A stretch of DNA of 64,000 nt, taken from DASPLX01 sp035627375. GTDB lineage: Bacteria > Pseudomonadota > Gammaproteobacteria > Burkholderiales > Burkholderiaceae_D. Each line of letters begins with the position of its first letter. The first letter of the stretch is position 1. The position numbers were made by a program, and so were the translations under genes. The stretch is taken from the NCBI GenBank assembly GCA_035627375.1, contig DASPLX010000036.1:1-64000 (forward strand). The letters are read 5' to 3'. A model generated the notes under the pieces. The model was not told the origin of the DNA. It saw only the letters and a program-made list of their open reading frames with translations, and did no database searches. This document shows positions 55,730 to 63,638 of this stretch, piece after piece.

Positions 55730-56419
55730 TCAGGCGGTCGCCCGACGCAATGCGGCGCGCGCCAGCAGGCGCGTGGAATCCAGTGTCGGCAGCGGCGAAT
55801 TCGCGTCGTTGATGATCAGCGGAATTTCGGTGCAGCCGAGTACGACGGCGTCGCAGCCTTCGTCCCCCATGCGGGCGATGACGTTCTGGAAATAGGCGAC
55901 GCCTTCGTGCCTGGATATCCCGTAGACGAGTTCGTCCATGATGATCCGGTTGATTTCGTCGCGTTCCTCGGCCGTCGGACGCAGGTAGCCGAGTCCGCGC
56001 GCCGCCAGTTTTTCCGGATAGACTTCGCTGTCGACCAGCCAGCGGGTACCGGTCAGGCCGATGCGCTTGAAGCCGCGTTCCACGGCTTGCGCGGCGACGA
56101 CTTCGGCGATATGCAGCCACGGCAGCGGCGAGCGCGAAGCAATCAGCGGCAGCGCCTGATGGATCGTATTGTCGGGACAAATCAGGAAATCCGCGCCGAT
56201 GCGGGCAAGTTTGTCGGCGGATGCCAGCATCAGTTCGCCTACGCCTTGCAGGTCGCCGTGCTCGAGACAATCGACGTAATTGGCCAACGACGGCGTGTGC
56301 ATCGAGACTTCGGGGTGCGCATGCGGACCGAGCAGCGCGGAACCCTCGGTGCAGATGGCGCGGTAGCAAAGGGCGGCGCCTTCGGCGGAACATCCGACGA
56401 TGCCGATATGCTTGGTCAT
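55730..56419 (-). CDS. Aspartate/glutamate racemase family protein
   Basis: A 229-residue cofactor-independent racemase of the Asp/Glu/hydantoin family. The two catalytic Cys motifs are present: CPDNTIH near residue 82 and VLGCTEIPL near 193. The N-terminus GIVGCSAEGAALCY is the substrate-binding turn. It would interconvert L- and D-amino acids, possibly aspartate, in the cytosol. It lies on the reverse strand between tgt and yajC, which are otherwise usually consecutive, so it appears to be an insertion into that operon. Confidence 0.88.
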   Translation of the reverse strand: MTKHIGIVGCSAEGAALCYRAICTEGSALLGPHAHPEVSMHTPSLANYVDCLEHGDLQGVGELMLASADKLARIGADFLICPDNTIHQALPLIASRSPLPWLHIAEVVAAQAVERGFKRIGLTGTRWLVDSEVYPEKLAARGLGYLRPTAEERDEINRIIMDELVYGISRHEGVAYFQNVIARMGDEGCDAVVLGCTEIPLIINDANSPLPTLDSTRLLARAALRRATA

Positions 56420-56649
56420 GTCTTCTCCGTATCGCAGAAATGCGGTCTGCGGATTTTAACCGACGGCCCGTGGCGAGGCGGCGACCGGCATCGTTGCTCG
56501 GTTGAAATGCCGGCATGCGCCCCCATGTCGGTACGACGCGCGCGAGGCGGCAGGGAAGGCGCCAACCAGGCAGGCGGCAAAGAACGGTTGCGGCCCGCTG
56601 CCGAGTGCTAAAATGCGCGGTTATTTCAATTACCACTACGGAGTGCGAC

Positions 56650-56973
56650 GTGTTCATTTCCAATGCCTATGCCCAGACGGCTCCCGCCGGCGCCGACGCC
56701 GGCCTGATGAGCTTCCTGCCGATCATCCTGATGTTCGTCATCCTGTACTTCCTGATGATCCGTCCCCAGATGAAACGCCAGAAAGAGCACAAAGCCATGG
56801 TGGATGCGCTCGGCAAGGGCGATGAAGTCATCACCGCCGGCGGCGTCCTCGGCAGGGTGACCAAGGTGACCGATGCCTACGTGACCCTGGAAGTGGCGGA
56901 CAACACCGAAGTCGTCGTGCAGAAGGCAGCCGTCACGACGCTGCTGCCGAAAGGCACGATCAAGTCCCTGTAA
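56650..56973 (+). CDS. yajC: Sec translocase accessory protein YajC
   Basis: A 107-residue inner-membrane protein of the SecDF-YajC complex. One membrane segment at about 21-40 (FLPIILMFVILYFLMIRPQ) with the YajC signature MIRPQMKRQKEH precedes a basic cytoplasmic domain (GDEVITAGGVLGRV). The start is a GTG at 56650 with GGAG eight bases upstream; it yields the N-terminus FISNAYAQ usual in this order. It is followed by a hairpin terminator and then secD. Confidence 0.94.
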   Translation: MFISNAYAQTAPAGADAGLMSFLPIILMFVILYFLMIRPQMKRQKEHKAMVDALGKGDEVITAGGVLGRVTKVTDAYVTLEVADNTEVVVQKAAVTTLLPKGTIKSL

Positions 56974-56983
56974 CGGACAAGCG

Positions 56984-57016
56984 AGAGCGCAGCGACCCCA
57001 CCGGCGGCTGCGCTCT
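56984..57016 (+). terminator. Terminator or attenuator between yajC and secD
   Basis: A perfect 10-bp stem (AGAGCGCAGC at 56984-56993 with 57007-57016) and a 13-base loop, followed by TTTA. It starts 11 bases after the yajC stop and ends 28 bases before secD. It should reduce secDF transcription relative to yajC. Confidence 0.68.
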
Positions 57017-57044
57017 TTTACCGTTCACCGAACGTTGAATCACT

Positions 57045-58913
57045 ATGAATCGTTATCCTCTTTGGAAATACCTGCTCATCGCCGTGACGCTGGTCATCGG
57101 CGTGCTGTATACGGCGCCGAATTTCTTCGGTGAATCTCCGGCGGTGCAGATCAGCAGCGCGAAGGCCACCGTCAAGGTCACGTCCGAGGTGACGGAACAG
57201 GTCGAGCAAGCCTTGCAGAAGAGCGGCATCAAGGCCAACGGCGTGTTTTTCGAAGACAACGGCACCCAGGGCACGGTCCGCGTCCGCTTCGCCGACACCG
57301 ATACCCAGTTCAAGGCCAAGGCCGTGCTGGAACGGGAATTGAACGCCGATCCTTCCAATCCGACCTATATCCTGGCCTACAACCTGCTGCCGAACACGCC
57401 GGCCTGGCTGCAGAGCCTGCGCGCGGCGCCGATGTACCTCGGCCTCGATCTGCGCGGCGGCGTGCACTTCCTGATGCAGGTCGATACCAAGGCCGTCATC
57501 AACAAGCGCCTGCAAGGCTTGCAAGCCAGCGTGCGCAGCATCCTGCGCGACAAGAACATCCGCCATGCCGGCATTTCGCGTTCCGGCGACCAGATCGAAG
57601 TGCAGTTCCGCGAAGCCGAGACGCGCGTCAAGGCCAAGGATGCGATCCTGTCGCAACTGGGCGACGTCACCGCGGTCGAGTCGCAGGATGCGAGCGATCT
57701 CAGGCTGATCGTGGCCTTGCAGCCGGCCGCGCTCAAGCAAACCATCGACGACGGCGTGGCGCAGAACATCACGACCCTGTCGAACCGGGTCAATGAGCTG
57801 GGCGTGGCCGAGCCGGTGATCCAGCGCCAGGGCGCGGACCGCATCGTGGTCGAACTGCCCGGCGTCCAGGACGTGTCGCGCGCCAAGGACATCATCGGCC
57901 GCCAGGCGACGCTCGAAGTGCGCATGGTGGACGAAACCGTGCCGGCGATGGTGACCGAAGACACCGCGGTGCCTTTCGGTTCCGAGCTGTTCAAGGTCGG
58001 CCGCGGCGCGCCGACGATCCTGTACAAGGAACCGGTCCTGACCGGCGAATACATCTCGAGCGCCGGCGCCAGCTTCGACGAGAACCAGCAGCCGGCCGTC
58101 AGCATCGACCTGACCGGCGACGGCGGCCGCAAGATGCGCGAAGCCACGCGCGGCAAGATCGGCAAGTACATGGCGATCGTGCTGTTCGAAAAGGGCAAGG
58201 GCGAGGTGCTGACCGTCGCCAAGATCCAGGACGAACTCGGCTCCCGTTTCCGCATCACCGGCATGGGTTCGCCGGAAGCCGCCTCGGATCTGGCGCTGCT
58301 GCTGCGCGCCGGTTCGCTGGCCGCGCCGATGAACATCATCGAGGAACGCACGATCGGCCCGCAGCTCGGCGCCGACAACATCCGGAAGGGCTTCAACTCG
58401 ACGCTCTACGGCTTCGCCGCGATCGCCGTCTTCATGGTGATCTACTACATGCTGTTCGGTTTCTTCAGCGTGTTCGCGCTGGCCGTCAACCTGTTGCTGC
58501 TGATCGCGATCCTGTCGCTGCTGCAAGCCACGCTGACCCTGCCCGGCATCGCGGCGATCGCGTTCACGCTCGGCATGGCGATCGACGCCAACGTGCTGAT
58601 CAACGAACGCATCCGCGAGGAGCTGCGCGCCGGCAATACGCCGCATGCCGCGATCGCGGCCGGCTTCGAGCGCGCCTGGGCCACGATTCTCGACTCCAAC
58701 GTCACCACGCTGATCGCCGGCCTGGCGCTCTTGATCTTCGGCTCCGGCCCGGTACGCGGCTTCGCCGTGGTGCACTGTCTCGGCATCCTGACTTCGATCT
58801 TCTCGTCGGTGTTCGTGTCGCGCGGCGTGGCCAACCTGTGGTACGGCCGCAAGAAGAAGCTGACCAGCGTATCGATCGGCACCGTCTGGAAACCGGGCGA
58901 GCAGAAAGCCTGA
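57045..58913 (+). CDS. secD: Protein translocase subunit SecD
   Basis: A 622-residue RND-type membrane protein that uses proton flow to help pull exported proteins out of SecYEG. One N-terminal membrane segment (about 7-24), a large periplasmic part with LGLDLRGGVHFLMQVD near 130 and later ISSAGASFDENQ, then five C-terminal membrane segments with GMAIDANVLINERIREE and the region GFERAWATILDSN. All family landmarks are present. It is followed by secF after 37 bases. Confidence 0.96.
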   Translation: MNRYPLWKYLLIAVTLVIGVLYTAPNFFGESPAVQISSAKATVKVTSEVTEQVEQALQKSGIKANGVFFEDNGTQGTVRVRFADTDTQFKAKAVLERELNADPSNPTYILAYNLLPNTPAWLQSLRAAPMYLGLDLRGGVHFLMQVDTKAVINKRLQGLQASVRSILRDKNIRHAGISRSGDQIEVQFREAETRVKAKDAILSQLGDVTAVESQDASDLRLIVALQPAALKQTIDDGVAQNITTLSNRVNELGVAEPVIQRQGADRIVVELPGVQDVSRAKDIIGRQATLEVRMVDETVPAMVTEDTAVPFGSELFKVGRGAPTILYKEPVLTGEYISSAGASFDENQQPAVSIDLTGDGGRKMREATRGKIGKYMAIVLFEKGKGEVLTVAKIQDELGSRFRITGMGSPEAASDLALLLRAGSLAAPMNIIEERTIGPQLGADNIRKGFNSTLYGFAAIAVFMVIYYMLFGFFSVFALAVNLLLLIAILSLLQATLTLPGIAAIAFTLGMAIDANVLINERIREELRAGNTPHAAIAAGFERAWATILDSNVTTLIAGLALLIFGSGPVRGFAVVHCLGILTSIFSSVFVSRGVANLWYGRKKKLTSVSIGTVWKPGEQKA

Positions 58914-58950
58914 TCCGGACGGCCTGAGACTATACAAAAGAGAGGATGTA

Positions 58951-59988
58951 ATGGAGTTTTTCCGAATTCATAAAGACATTCCGTTCATGCGCCACGCGTT
59001 GGTCTTCAACGTGGTTTCGGCGCTGACGTTTGTCGCCGCGGTGTTCTTCCTGTTCTACAAAGGGCTGCACCTGTCGATCGAATTCACCGGCGGCACGCTG
59101 ATGGAAGTGTCGTATGCCAAGCCGGCCGACGTCGAAGGCGTTCGCAAGACCATCGAACGCCTCGGCTACGCCGACGCCCAGGTCCAGAACTTCGGCAAGG
59201 CGCAGGACGTGCTGATCCGCCTGCCGGCCAAGAAGGACATGGACACGACCAAGCTGTCGCAATCCGTGTTCGACGGCCTGTGCAAGGCCGAATCGGGCAC
59301 GGTCGGCGGCGCCATGCCTGCCGAGCAGGCGGGCGGTGCCGCCGAGGAAGCGAAGAAGGCCGGCTGCCTCGATGCCGCCGGCAAGGAAGTCGTGACGCTG
59401 CAGCGCGTCGAATTCGTCGGCCCCCAGGTCGGCGAAGAACTCGCGCACGACGGCCTGATGGCGCTCGCCATGGTGGTGGTCGGCATCATGATCTATCTCG
59501 CCTTCCGCTTCGAATGGAAATTCGCGGTCTCGGCGATCATCGCGAACCTGCACGACGTCATCATCATTCTCGGCTTCTTCGCCTTCTTCCAGTGGGAATT
59601 CTCGCTGACTGTGCTGGCCGCGGTGCTGGCGGTGCTCGGCTATTCGGTCAACGAATCGGTCGTCGTGTTCGACCGGGTGCGCGAGACCTTCCGCGACCGC
59701 CGCTACGGCAAGCTGGGCACGCCCGAGGTGATGAACCACGCGATCACGAGCACGATCTCGCGCACCATCATCACCCATGGCTCGACCCAGATGATGGTGC
59801 TGTCGATGCTGCTGTTCGGCGGCCCGACCCTGCACTATTTCGCCGTCGCGCTGACCATCGGCATTCTGTTCGGCATCTATTCCTCGGTGTTCGTCGCCGC
59901 CGCCGTCGCCATGTGGCTGGGCGTCAAGCGCGAAGACCTGATCAAGCCGGTCAAGGAAAAGGACGAGACCGGCGGCGCCGTCGTGTAA
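58951..59988 (+). CDS. secF: Protein translocase subunit SecF
   Basis: A 345-residue partner of SecD with six membrane segments. The N-terminal segment is followed by the periplasmic motif IEFTGGTLMEV, and the C-terminal half contains GYSVNESVVVFDRVRE and the region NHAITSTISRTIITH. A Gly/Ala/Glu-rich insertion of about 35 residues (about 110-145) occurs between conserved blocks, as in several Burkholderiales. A strong terminator follows its stop codon. Confidence 0.96.
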   Translation: MEFFRIHKDIPFMRHALVFNVVSALTFVAAVFFLFYKGLHLSIEFTGGTLMEVSYAKPADVEGVRKTIERLGYADAQVQNFGKAQDVLIRLPAKKDMDTTKLSQSVFDGLCKAESGTVGGAMPAEQAGGAAEEAKKAGCLDAAGKEVVTLQRVEFVGPQVGEELAHDGLMALAMVVVGIMIYLAFRFEWKFAVSAIIANLHDVIIILGFFAFFQWEFSLTVLAAVLAVLGYSVNESVVVFDRVRETFRDRRYGKLGTPEVMNHAITSTISRTIITHGSTQMMVLSMLLFGGPTLHYFAVALTIGILFGIYSSVFVAAAVAMWLGVKREDLIKPVKEKDETGGAVV

Positions 59989-60010
59989 GCGCCCCTCGGT
60001 TCGCAAAAAA

Positions 60011-60037
60011 AGCCGGCTTTCGAGCCGGCTTTTTTTT
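60011..60037 (+). terminator. Rho-independent terminator after secF
   Basis: A perfect 8-bp stem AGCCGGCT/AGCCGGCT with a TTCG tetraloop, preceded by six A and followed by seven T. It can work on both strands; it ends the yajC-secDF group. Confidence 0.92.
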
Positions 60038-60080
60038 CGGCTACACTAACCCGAACGCTTGCACGGGGAGGAACGCTGCA

Positions 60081-60749
60081 ATGAAGAAAATACGCGTTTG
60101 GGACCTGCCGACCCGCCTGTTCCACTGGGCATTGGCACTGCTCGTGATCGGCGCGATCGTGTTCGAAAAGATCGGCGGCAACGAGATCGTGTGGCATTTC
60201 CGCTGCGGCTATGCGGCGCTGGCGCTGGTGCTGTTCCGCATCCTGTGGGGCATCTTCGGCACGCGCTATGCGCGGTTTTCGAGCTTCCTCTACCAGCCGC
60301 GCGATATCGTCGCCTATGCGAAGAGTTTTCTGAGCTCGTCTTCCGCGCGCCATATCGGCCACAATCCGCTCGGCGGCCTGTCGGTGGTCGCGCTGCTCGG
60401 CGTGATCCTGCTCCAGGCTTCGACCGGCCTATGGTCGAACGACGATATCGCCAACGAAGGGCCGCTGGCGAAATTCATCAGCAAGGAATTGTCCGACCAG
60501 TTCACGCGCTTCCATACCGAGATCGGCGCGAATCTGATCTACCTGTTCATCGGCCTCCATATCACCGCCATCCTCTGGTACCGCTTCCGCAAGAAACAGA
60601 ACCTGATCGCGCCGATGATCACGGGCGATGCCGAGACCGAGGCCGAGGCGGCCACCGCCGACGACAGCTGGCGCATGCGCGGCCTGGCGCTCGTGTTGGC
60701 CGCCCTGTGCGCGGCCTTCGTGTACTTCGTGGTGACGTTGCAGCCGTAA
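60081..60749 (+). CDS. Cytochrome b561-family membrane protein
   Basis: A 222-residue cytochrome b of the Ni/Fe-hydrogenase/b561 type. Four to five membrane segments are visible, with likely haem-ligand His residues in VWDLPTRLFHWALAL near the N-terminus, RHIGHNPLGG and HTEIGANLIYLFIGLHI. It should relay electrons in the inner membrane. GGGGAGG lies upstream of the ATG. It is convergent with the cytochrome c' gene on the other strand, which might be its electron partner. It has an extra C-terminal membrane segment after an Ala/Glu-rich linker. Confidence 0.87.
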   Translation: MKKIRVWDLPTRLFHWALALLVIGAIVFEKIGGNEIVWHFRCGYAALALVLFRILWGIFGTRYARFSSFLYQPRDIVAYAKSFLSSSSARHIGHNPLGGLSVVALLGVILLQASTGLWSNDDIANEGPLAKFISKELSDQFTRFHTEIGANLIYLFIGLHITAILWYRFRKKQNLIAPMITGDAETEAEAATADDSWRMRGLALVLAALCAAFVYFVVTLQP

Positions 60750-60794
60750 GCGGAAACGTCCCCGTGCCGACGGAGGCGCCCGCTCCCGGTCCGG

Positions 60795-61247
60795 TCATTT
60801 GTTGCGATAGTTGTCGTGGCAAGCCTTGCAGCTTTGCGCCGTATTGCCGAACGCGGCCTTGATCGCCGCGAGATCACCGGTTTTCGCCGCCGCCGACAGT
60901 TTGCCCACTTCGCCCTGCATCTTCTCGGCGCCGGCCTTGAACTTGTCCTGCTCTTTCCAGATTTCGGGCTTGGCCTTGGAATCCGCGGTGCCGGAGCCGG
61001 CCGGGAAGGCATGCCACGGCAGTCTGGACATGAATTCGACGACGGCGGCATCGGATTCGACGGCGGTCTTGTCGTAGGGCCGCTCGCCCTTGACGACGGC
61101 GCCGATGCGGCCGAAGTGCGCGCCCATCACGGCGAAGGCCGACTTGCGGTATTTGACCGCATCTTCGACCTTGGCGAACTGCGCGTGCGCCGCCAAGGGC
61201 GCTGCCGTCAGCACGGCGAGGGAAAGCGCAAGCAACATCCGTTTCAT
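60795..61247 (-). CDS. Cytochrome c' (cytochrome c-prime)
   Basis: A 150-residue periplasmic haem protein. Signal peptide 1-22 (MKRMLLALSLAVLTAAPLAAHA), then a four-helix bundle with one C-terminal haem-binding motif CKACHDNYR near residue 139, the standard position in cytochrome c'. Such proteins bind NO and CO and may protect against nitrosative stress. AGGAG precedes the ATG. It is last in a reverse-strand series cytochrome b561, two YceI proteins, MarR and this gene, with gaps of 22-62 bases. Confidence 0.93.
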   Translation of the reverse strand: MKRMLLALSLAVLTAAPLAAHAQFAKVEDAVKYRKSAFAVMGAHFGRIGAVVKGERPYDKTAVESDAAVVEFMSRLPWHAFPAGSGTADSKAKPEIWKEQDKFKAGAEKMQGEVGKLSAAAKTGDLAAIKAAFGNTAQSCKACHDNYRNK

Positions 61248-61309
61248 ACCTTCTCCTTTCCTGGCGAGAGTGAGCGGAACAGTGTTCGAATCGTGTTTCG
61301 GCGCGGAAG

Positions 61310-61762
61310 TCAGGGTTCCGTCTTGATGTCCGCCAGCGCAGTATCGAGGCGTTGCTTGAGCTTGACAAGCTCTTTTTCGAGCGCCGCGAACTCGGCGTCG
61401 CCATAGCCGGAGAAAGCGCGCTTGCAATGGGCGACATGCGGCCCGAACACGCGCTCGAACTCGCGCTCGCCGCGCGGCGTCAGCTTGACGACCGTGCTGC
61501 GGCGGTCTTCGGCCTGCGCCGTCCGCACCACCATGCCCTTGTCTTCAAGCCGGTCGACGATGCCGGTCAGGGTGCCCTTGGTGATCAGCGTCTTCTCGCC
61601 GAGTTCCTTGAAGGTCATGCCGGGCGTGTTGCCGAGCGTGGCGATGATGTCGAACTGACAAGGCGTCAGGCCGAGCGCCCGGATGTGGTCGGAGGATACC
61701 CGTTCGAATGCCTGGTAGCACTCGGCGAGCAGGCGGATGCTGCGCAGGTAGCGTTCTTTCAT
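61310..61762 (-). CDS. MarR-family transcriptional regulator
   Basis: A 150-residue winged-helix repressor of the MarR family. The DNA-binding part includes LTPCQFDIIATLGNTPGMTFKELGEKTLITKGTLTGIVDRLEDKG-type helices and the wing motif AEDRRSTVVKLTPRG. The start at 61762 is the ATG of MKERYLRS, where conserved sequence begins; a TTG 27 bases upstream is less likely. It lies inside an operon with YceI and cytochrome genes and may regulate it through the palindrome upstream of the first gene. Its ligand is not evident. Confidence 0.88.
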   Translation of the reverse strand: MKERYLRSIRLLAECYQAFERVSSDHIRALGLTPCQFDIIATLGNTPGMTFKELGEKTLITKGTLTGIVDRLEDKGMVVRTAQAEDRRSTVVKLTPRGEREFERVFGPHVAHCKRAFSGYGDAEFAALEKELVKLKQRLDTALADIKTEP

Positions 61763-61816
61763 ACGGAAAGGCGCGGCGCACCGGAACAACGACGCCGGTG
61801 CGCCGATGCCGGCGGC

Positions 61817-62389
61817 TTAGTCGGCCTTGACCGCTTCGACCTGGATCGCCAGTTTCACTTCCGGAGCGAAGCCGTAATTCTTCACGCCGTAGTCGAGGCC
61901 GAAATCGGTGCGCTTGAATTCCCCGCTGGCGTCCGCGCCGCAGACTTCGCGCTTGAGCATCGGATGCTGGATGCACTTGAACTTGTTGATCGTCAGCGTG
62001 ACAGGCTTGGTCACGCCGCGCAGCGTCAATTCGCCGTCGATCTTCACCGGGCGGTCGCCGTCGAACTGCGTGATCTTGCCTTTGTACGTCGCGGTCGGGT
62101 ATTTCTGCACGTCGAACAGGTCCGGGCTTTTCGCATGCTCGTTCATCTTCGCGTGACCGAAGTCGATCGTGGAGGCATCGATCGTGATATCGACCGTGCC
62201 GTTCTTGGCGGCGCGGTCGAGCGTGATGCTGCCGCCGGTCTTGGTGAACTTGCCGCGCCAGACGGAAATGCCCATGTGGTCGGCTTCGAAGCTCGGATAG
62301 GTGTGGTTCGGCTCGATGTTGTACGTGCCGGCGAAAGCGGGAGCGGTGCCGATGACCAGGGCGGCGGCGACTGCATGTTTCAGTTGCAT
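61817..62389 (-). CDS. yceI: YceI-family periplasmic protein 1
   Basis: A 190-residue lipocalin-like periplasmic protein. Signal peptide 1-20 (AVAAALVIGTAPAFA), then the YceI N-terminus YNIEPNHTYPSFEADHMG and the motif VWRGKFTKTGG. YceI proteins bind isoprenoids such as polyprenyl quinones and are often encoded next to cytochrome b561. It has a pair of Cys in KCIQHPMLKREVCG. It lies between the second YceI gene and marR. Confidence 0.93.
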   Translation of the reverse strand: MQLKHAVAAALVIGTAPAFAGTYNIEPNHTYPSFEADHMGISVWRGKFTKTGGSITLDRAAKNGTVDITIDASTIDFGHAKMNEHAKSPDLFDVQKYPTATYKGKITQFDGDRPVKIDGELTLRGVTKPVTLTINKFKCIQHPMLKREVCGADASGEFKRTDFGLDYGVKNYGFAPEVKLAIQVEAVKAD

Positions 62390-62418
62390 GTTCGTTTCCT
62401 TTTTTGGTTGAGGGGTGA

Positions 62419-62982
62419 TTATTGCGTGGCGACCACGCGGAACTTGATGACGACTTCATCGGCAACCATGCCGGTATCCTTCCATTCGCCCTCGCCGATG
62501 TTGAAGGCCAGGCGCTTGATCGGCAGCGAACCGTCGAACACGTCGTTCGCGCCTTCTTTCTTGTGCATCATGGGGAAGCTGACGTCGGCGGTCCTGCCCT
62601 TGATGGTCAGCTTGCCCGAGACGTCGAGCCGGCCGCCGGCGCCGGACTTGATGGCGCTCGAGACGAAACTCGCCTTCGGAAACTGGGCGGCGTTGAACCA
62701 ATCCTTCTTCAGCACTTCCTTGTTGTATTCCGGATCGCCGAGATCGAAGCTGGCGACGTCGATGTCGACGCTCGCCTTGGAAGCTTCCGGACGCGCGGCG
62801 TTGTAGTCGACCACGGCATTGAAGCGCTTGAATTTCGCTTCGATCGGGACGTTCATCTGCCGGAACACGGCGGAGACGCTGCTCTTGGCAGGATCGACCT
62901 TCATCGCGGCGAGCGCCATGCCGGAGAGGACGATGGAAGCGGCGACGGCGGCGCCGATGCGGAATGCGGTTGTCATGGGCAT
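62419..62982 (-). CDS. YceI-family periplasmic protein 2
   Basis: A 187-residue YceI-like protein with a signal peptide (AAVAASIVLSGMALA) and the core pattern KVDPAKSSVSAVFRQMNVPIEAKF. It diverges strongly from the copy downstream, so both probably have distinct ligands or roles. The ATG at 62982 is used; one two codons downstream is equally possible. It follows the cytochrome b561 gene by 22 bases, and such pairing suggests a quinone-linked function. Confidence 0.92.
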   Translation of the reverse strand: MPMTTAFRIGAAVAASIVLSGMALAAMKVDPAKSSVSAVFRQMNVPIEAKFKRFNAVVDYNAARPEASKASVDIDVASFDLGDPEYNKEVLKKDWFNAAQFPKASFVSSAIKSGAGGRLDVSGKLTIKGRTADVSFPMMHKKEGANDVFDGSLPIKRLAFNIGEGEWKDTGMVADEVVIKFRVVATQ

Positions 62983-63004
62983 GGACTTGTCCTTTGCGTG
63001 AAGG

Positions 63005-63529
63005 TTAGGGCAGCATGCGTTTGAGCACGCCGTCGCGATCGATGAACTGATGCTTGAGCGCCGCGGCGATATGCAGGCAGAGCGCGGCCAGCAGCGTCAT
63101 GTTGAGCCAGTAATGCAGGTCCTTGAGAATCGGTTTCAGGTCGTTGTCGGCTTCGATCAGCACCGGCAAGGGCAGCACGCCGAGATACACTACAGGGACG
63201 CCGGCCGCCAGGCTGTAGAAATAGCCGGAGACCGGGATCGCGAAGATCAGGACGTACAGCAAGCCATGCAAAACATTCGCCGCTTGCCGTTGCCAGTCCG
63301 GCATGCTGGATGGATAGGCCGGCGCCGGATGGGCCAGGCGCCAGAGCAGGCGGACGCACGCCAGGCCGAATACCGTCACGCCGATCCACTTATGCCAGGA
63401 AAAGTACTTCAGCTTGGTGGGCGTGATGCCGGGAATGTCGACCATCGTCAAGCCGAGTCCGAAGCCGCCGATGATCAGCAAGGCAATCAGCCAATGCAGC
63501 ACGATCGCGGGCAGGGTATAGCGTTGCAT
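63005..63529 (-). CDS. cybB: Cytochrome b561
   Basis: A 174-residue four-helix membrane cytochrome b561 of the CybB type. Candidate haem-ligand His residues are in YTLPAIVLHWLIALL near the N-terminus, FSWHKWIG, VLHGLLYVL and LCLHIAAALKHQFI near the end. It should move electrons between quinone and periplasmic partners. It is the first gene of the reverse-strand unit cybB-yceI-yceI-marR-cytochrome c'. The palindrome at 63548-63567 lies 19 bases upstream of its start. Confidence 0.9.
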   Translation of the reverse strand: MQRYTLPAIVLHWLIALLIIGGFGLGLTMVDIPGITPTKLKYFSWHKWIGVTVFGLACVRLLWRLAHPAPAYPSSMPDWQRQAANVLHGLLYVLIFAIPVSGYFYSLAAGVPVVYLGVLPLPVLIEADNDLKPILKDLHYWLNMTLLAALCLHIAAALKHQFIDRDGVLKRMLP

Positions 63530-63547
63530 GGGTTTTCAATTTGTTAA

Positions 63548-63567
63548 TTAGTTCGCATTAGGACTAA
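63548..63567. promoter_or_regulatory. Imperfect palindrome upstream of cybB, possible MarR operator
   Basis: An inverted repeat TTAGTTC-N6-GGACTAA (six of seven positions match between the arms) lies just upstream of the cybB start within an AT-rich stretch likely to hold the promoter. MarR-type repressors bind such sites; the marR gene is in this operon. Confidence 0.5.
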
Positions 63568-63638
63568 ATATAGCAAAAAGCCGGGAAGCGTGCTGGCGGG
63601 AGCAGTTGTGGGTGAAAGCATAAGCTGCGATATTGTAG

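Noticed and set aside
57018..58937. Reverse open frame of 639 codons opposite secD
   Set aside because: Antisense shadow of secD; composition is His/Asp/Arg/Gln-rich with no motifs.
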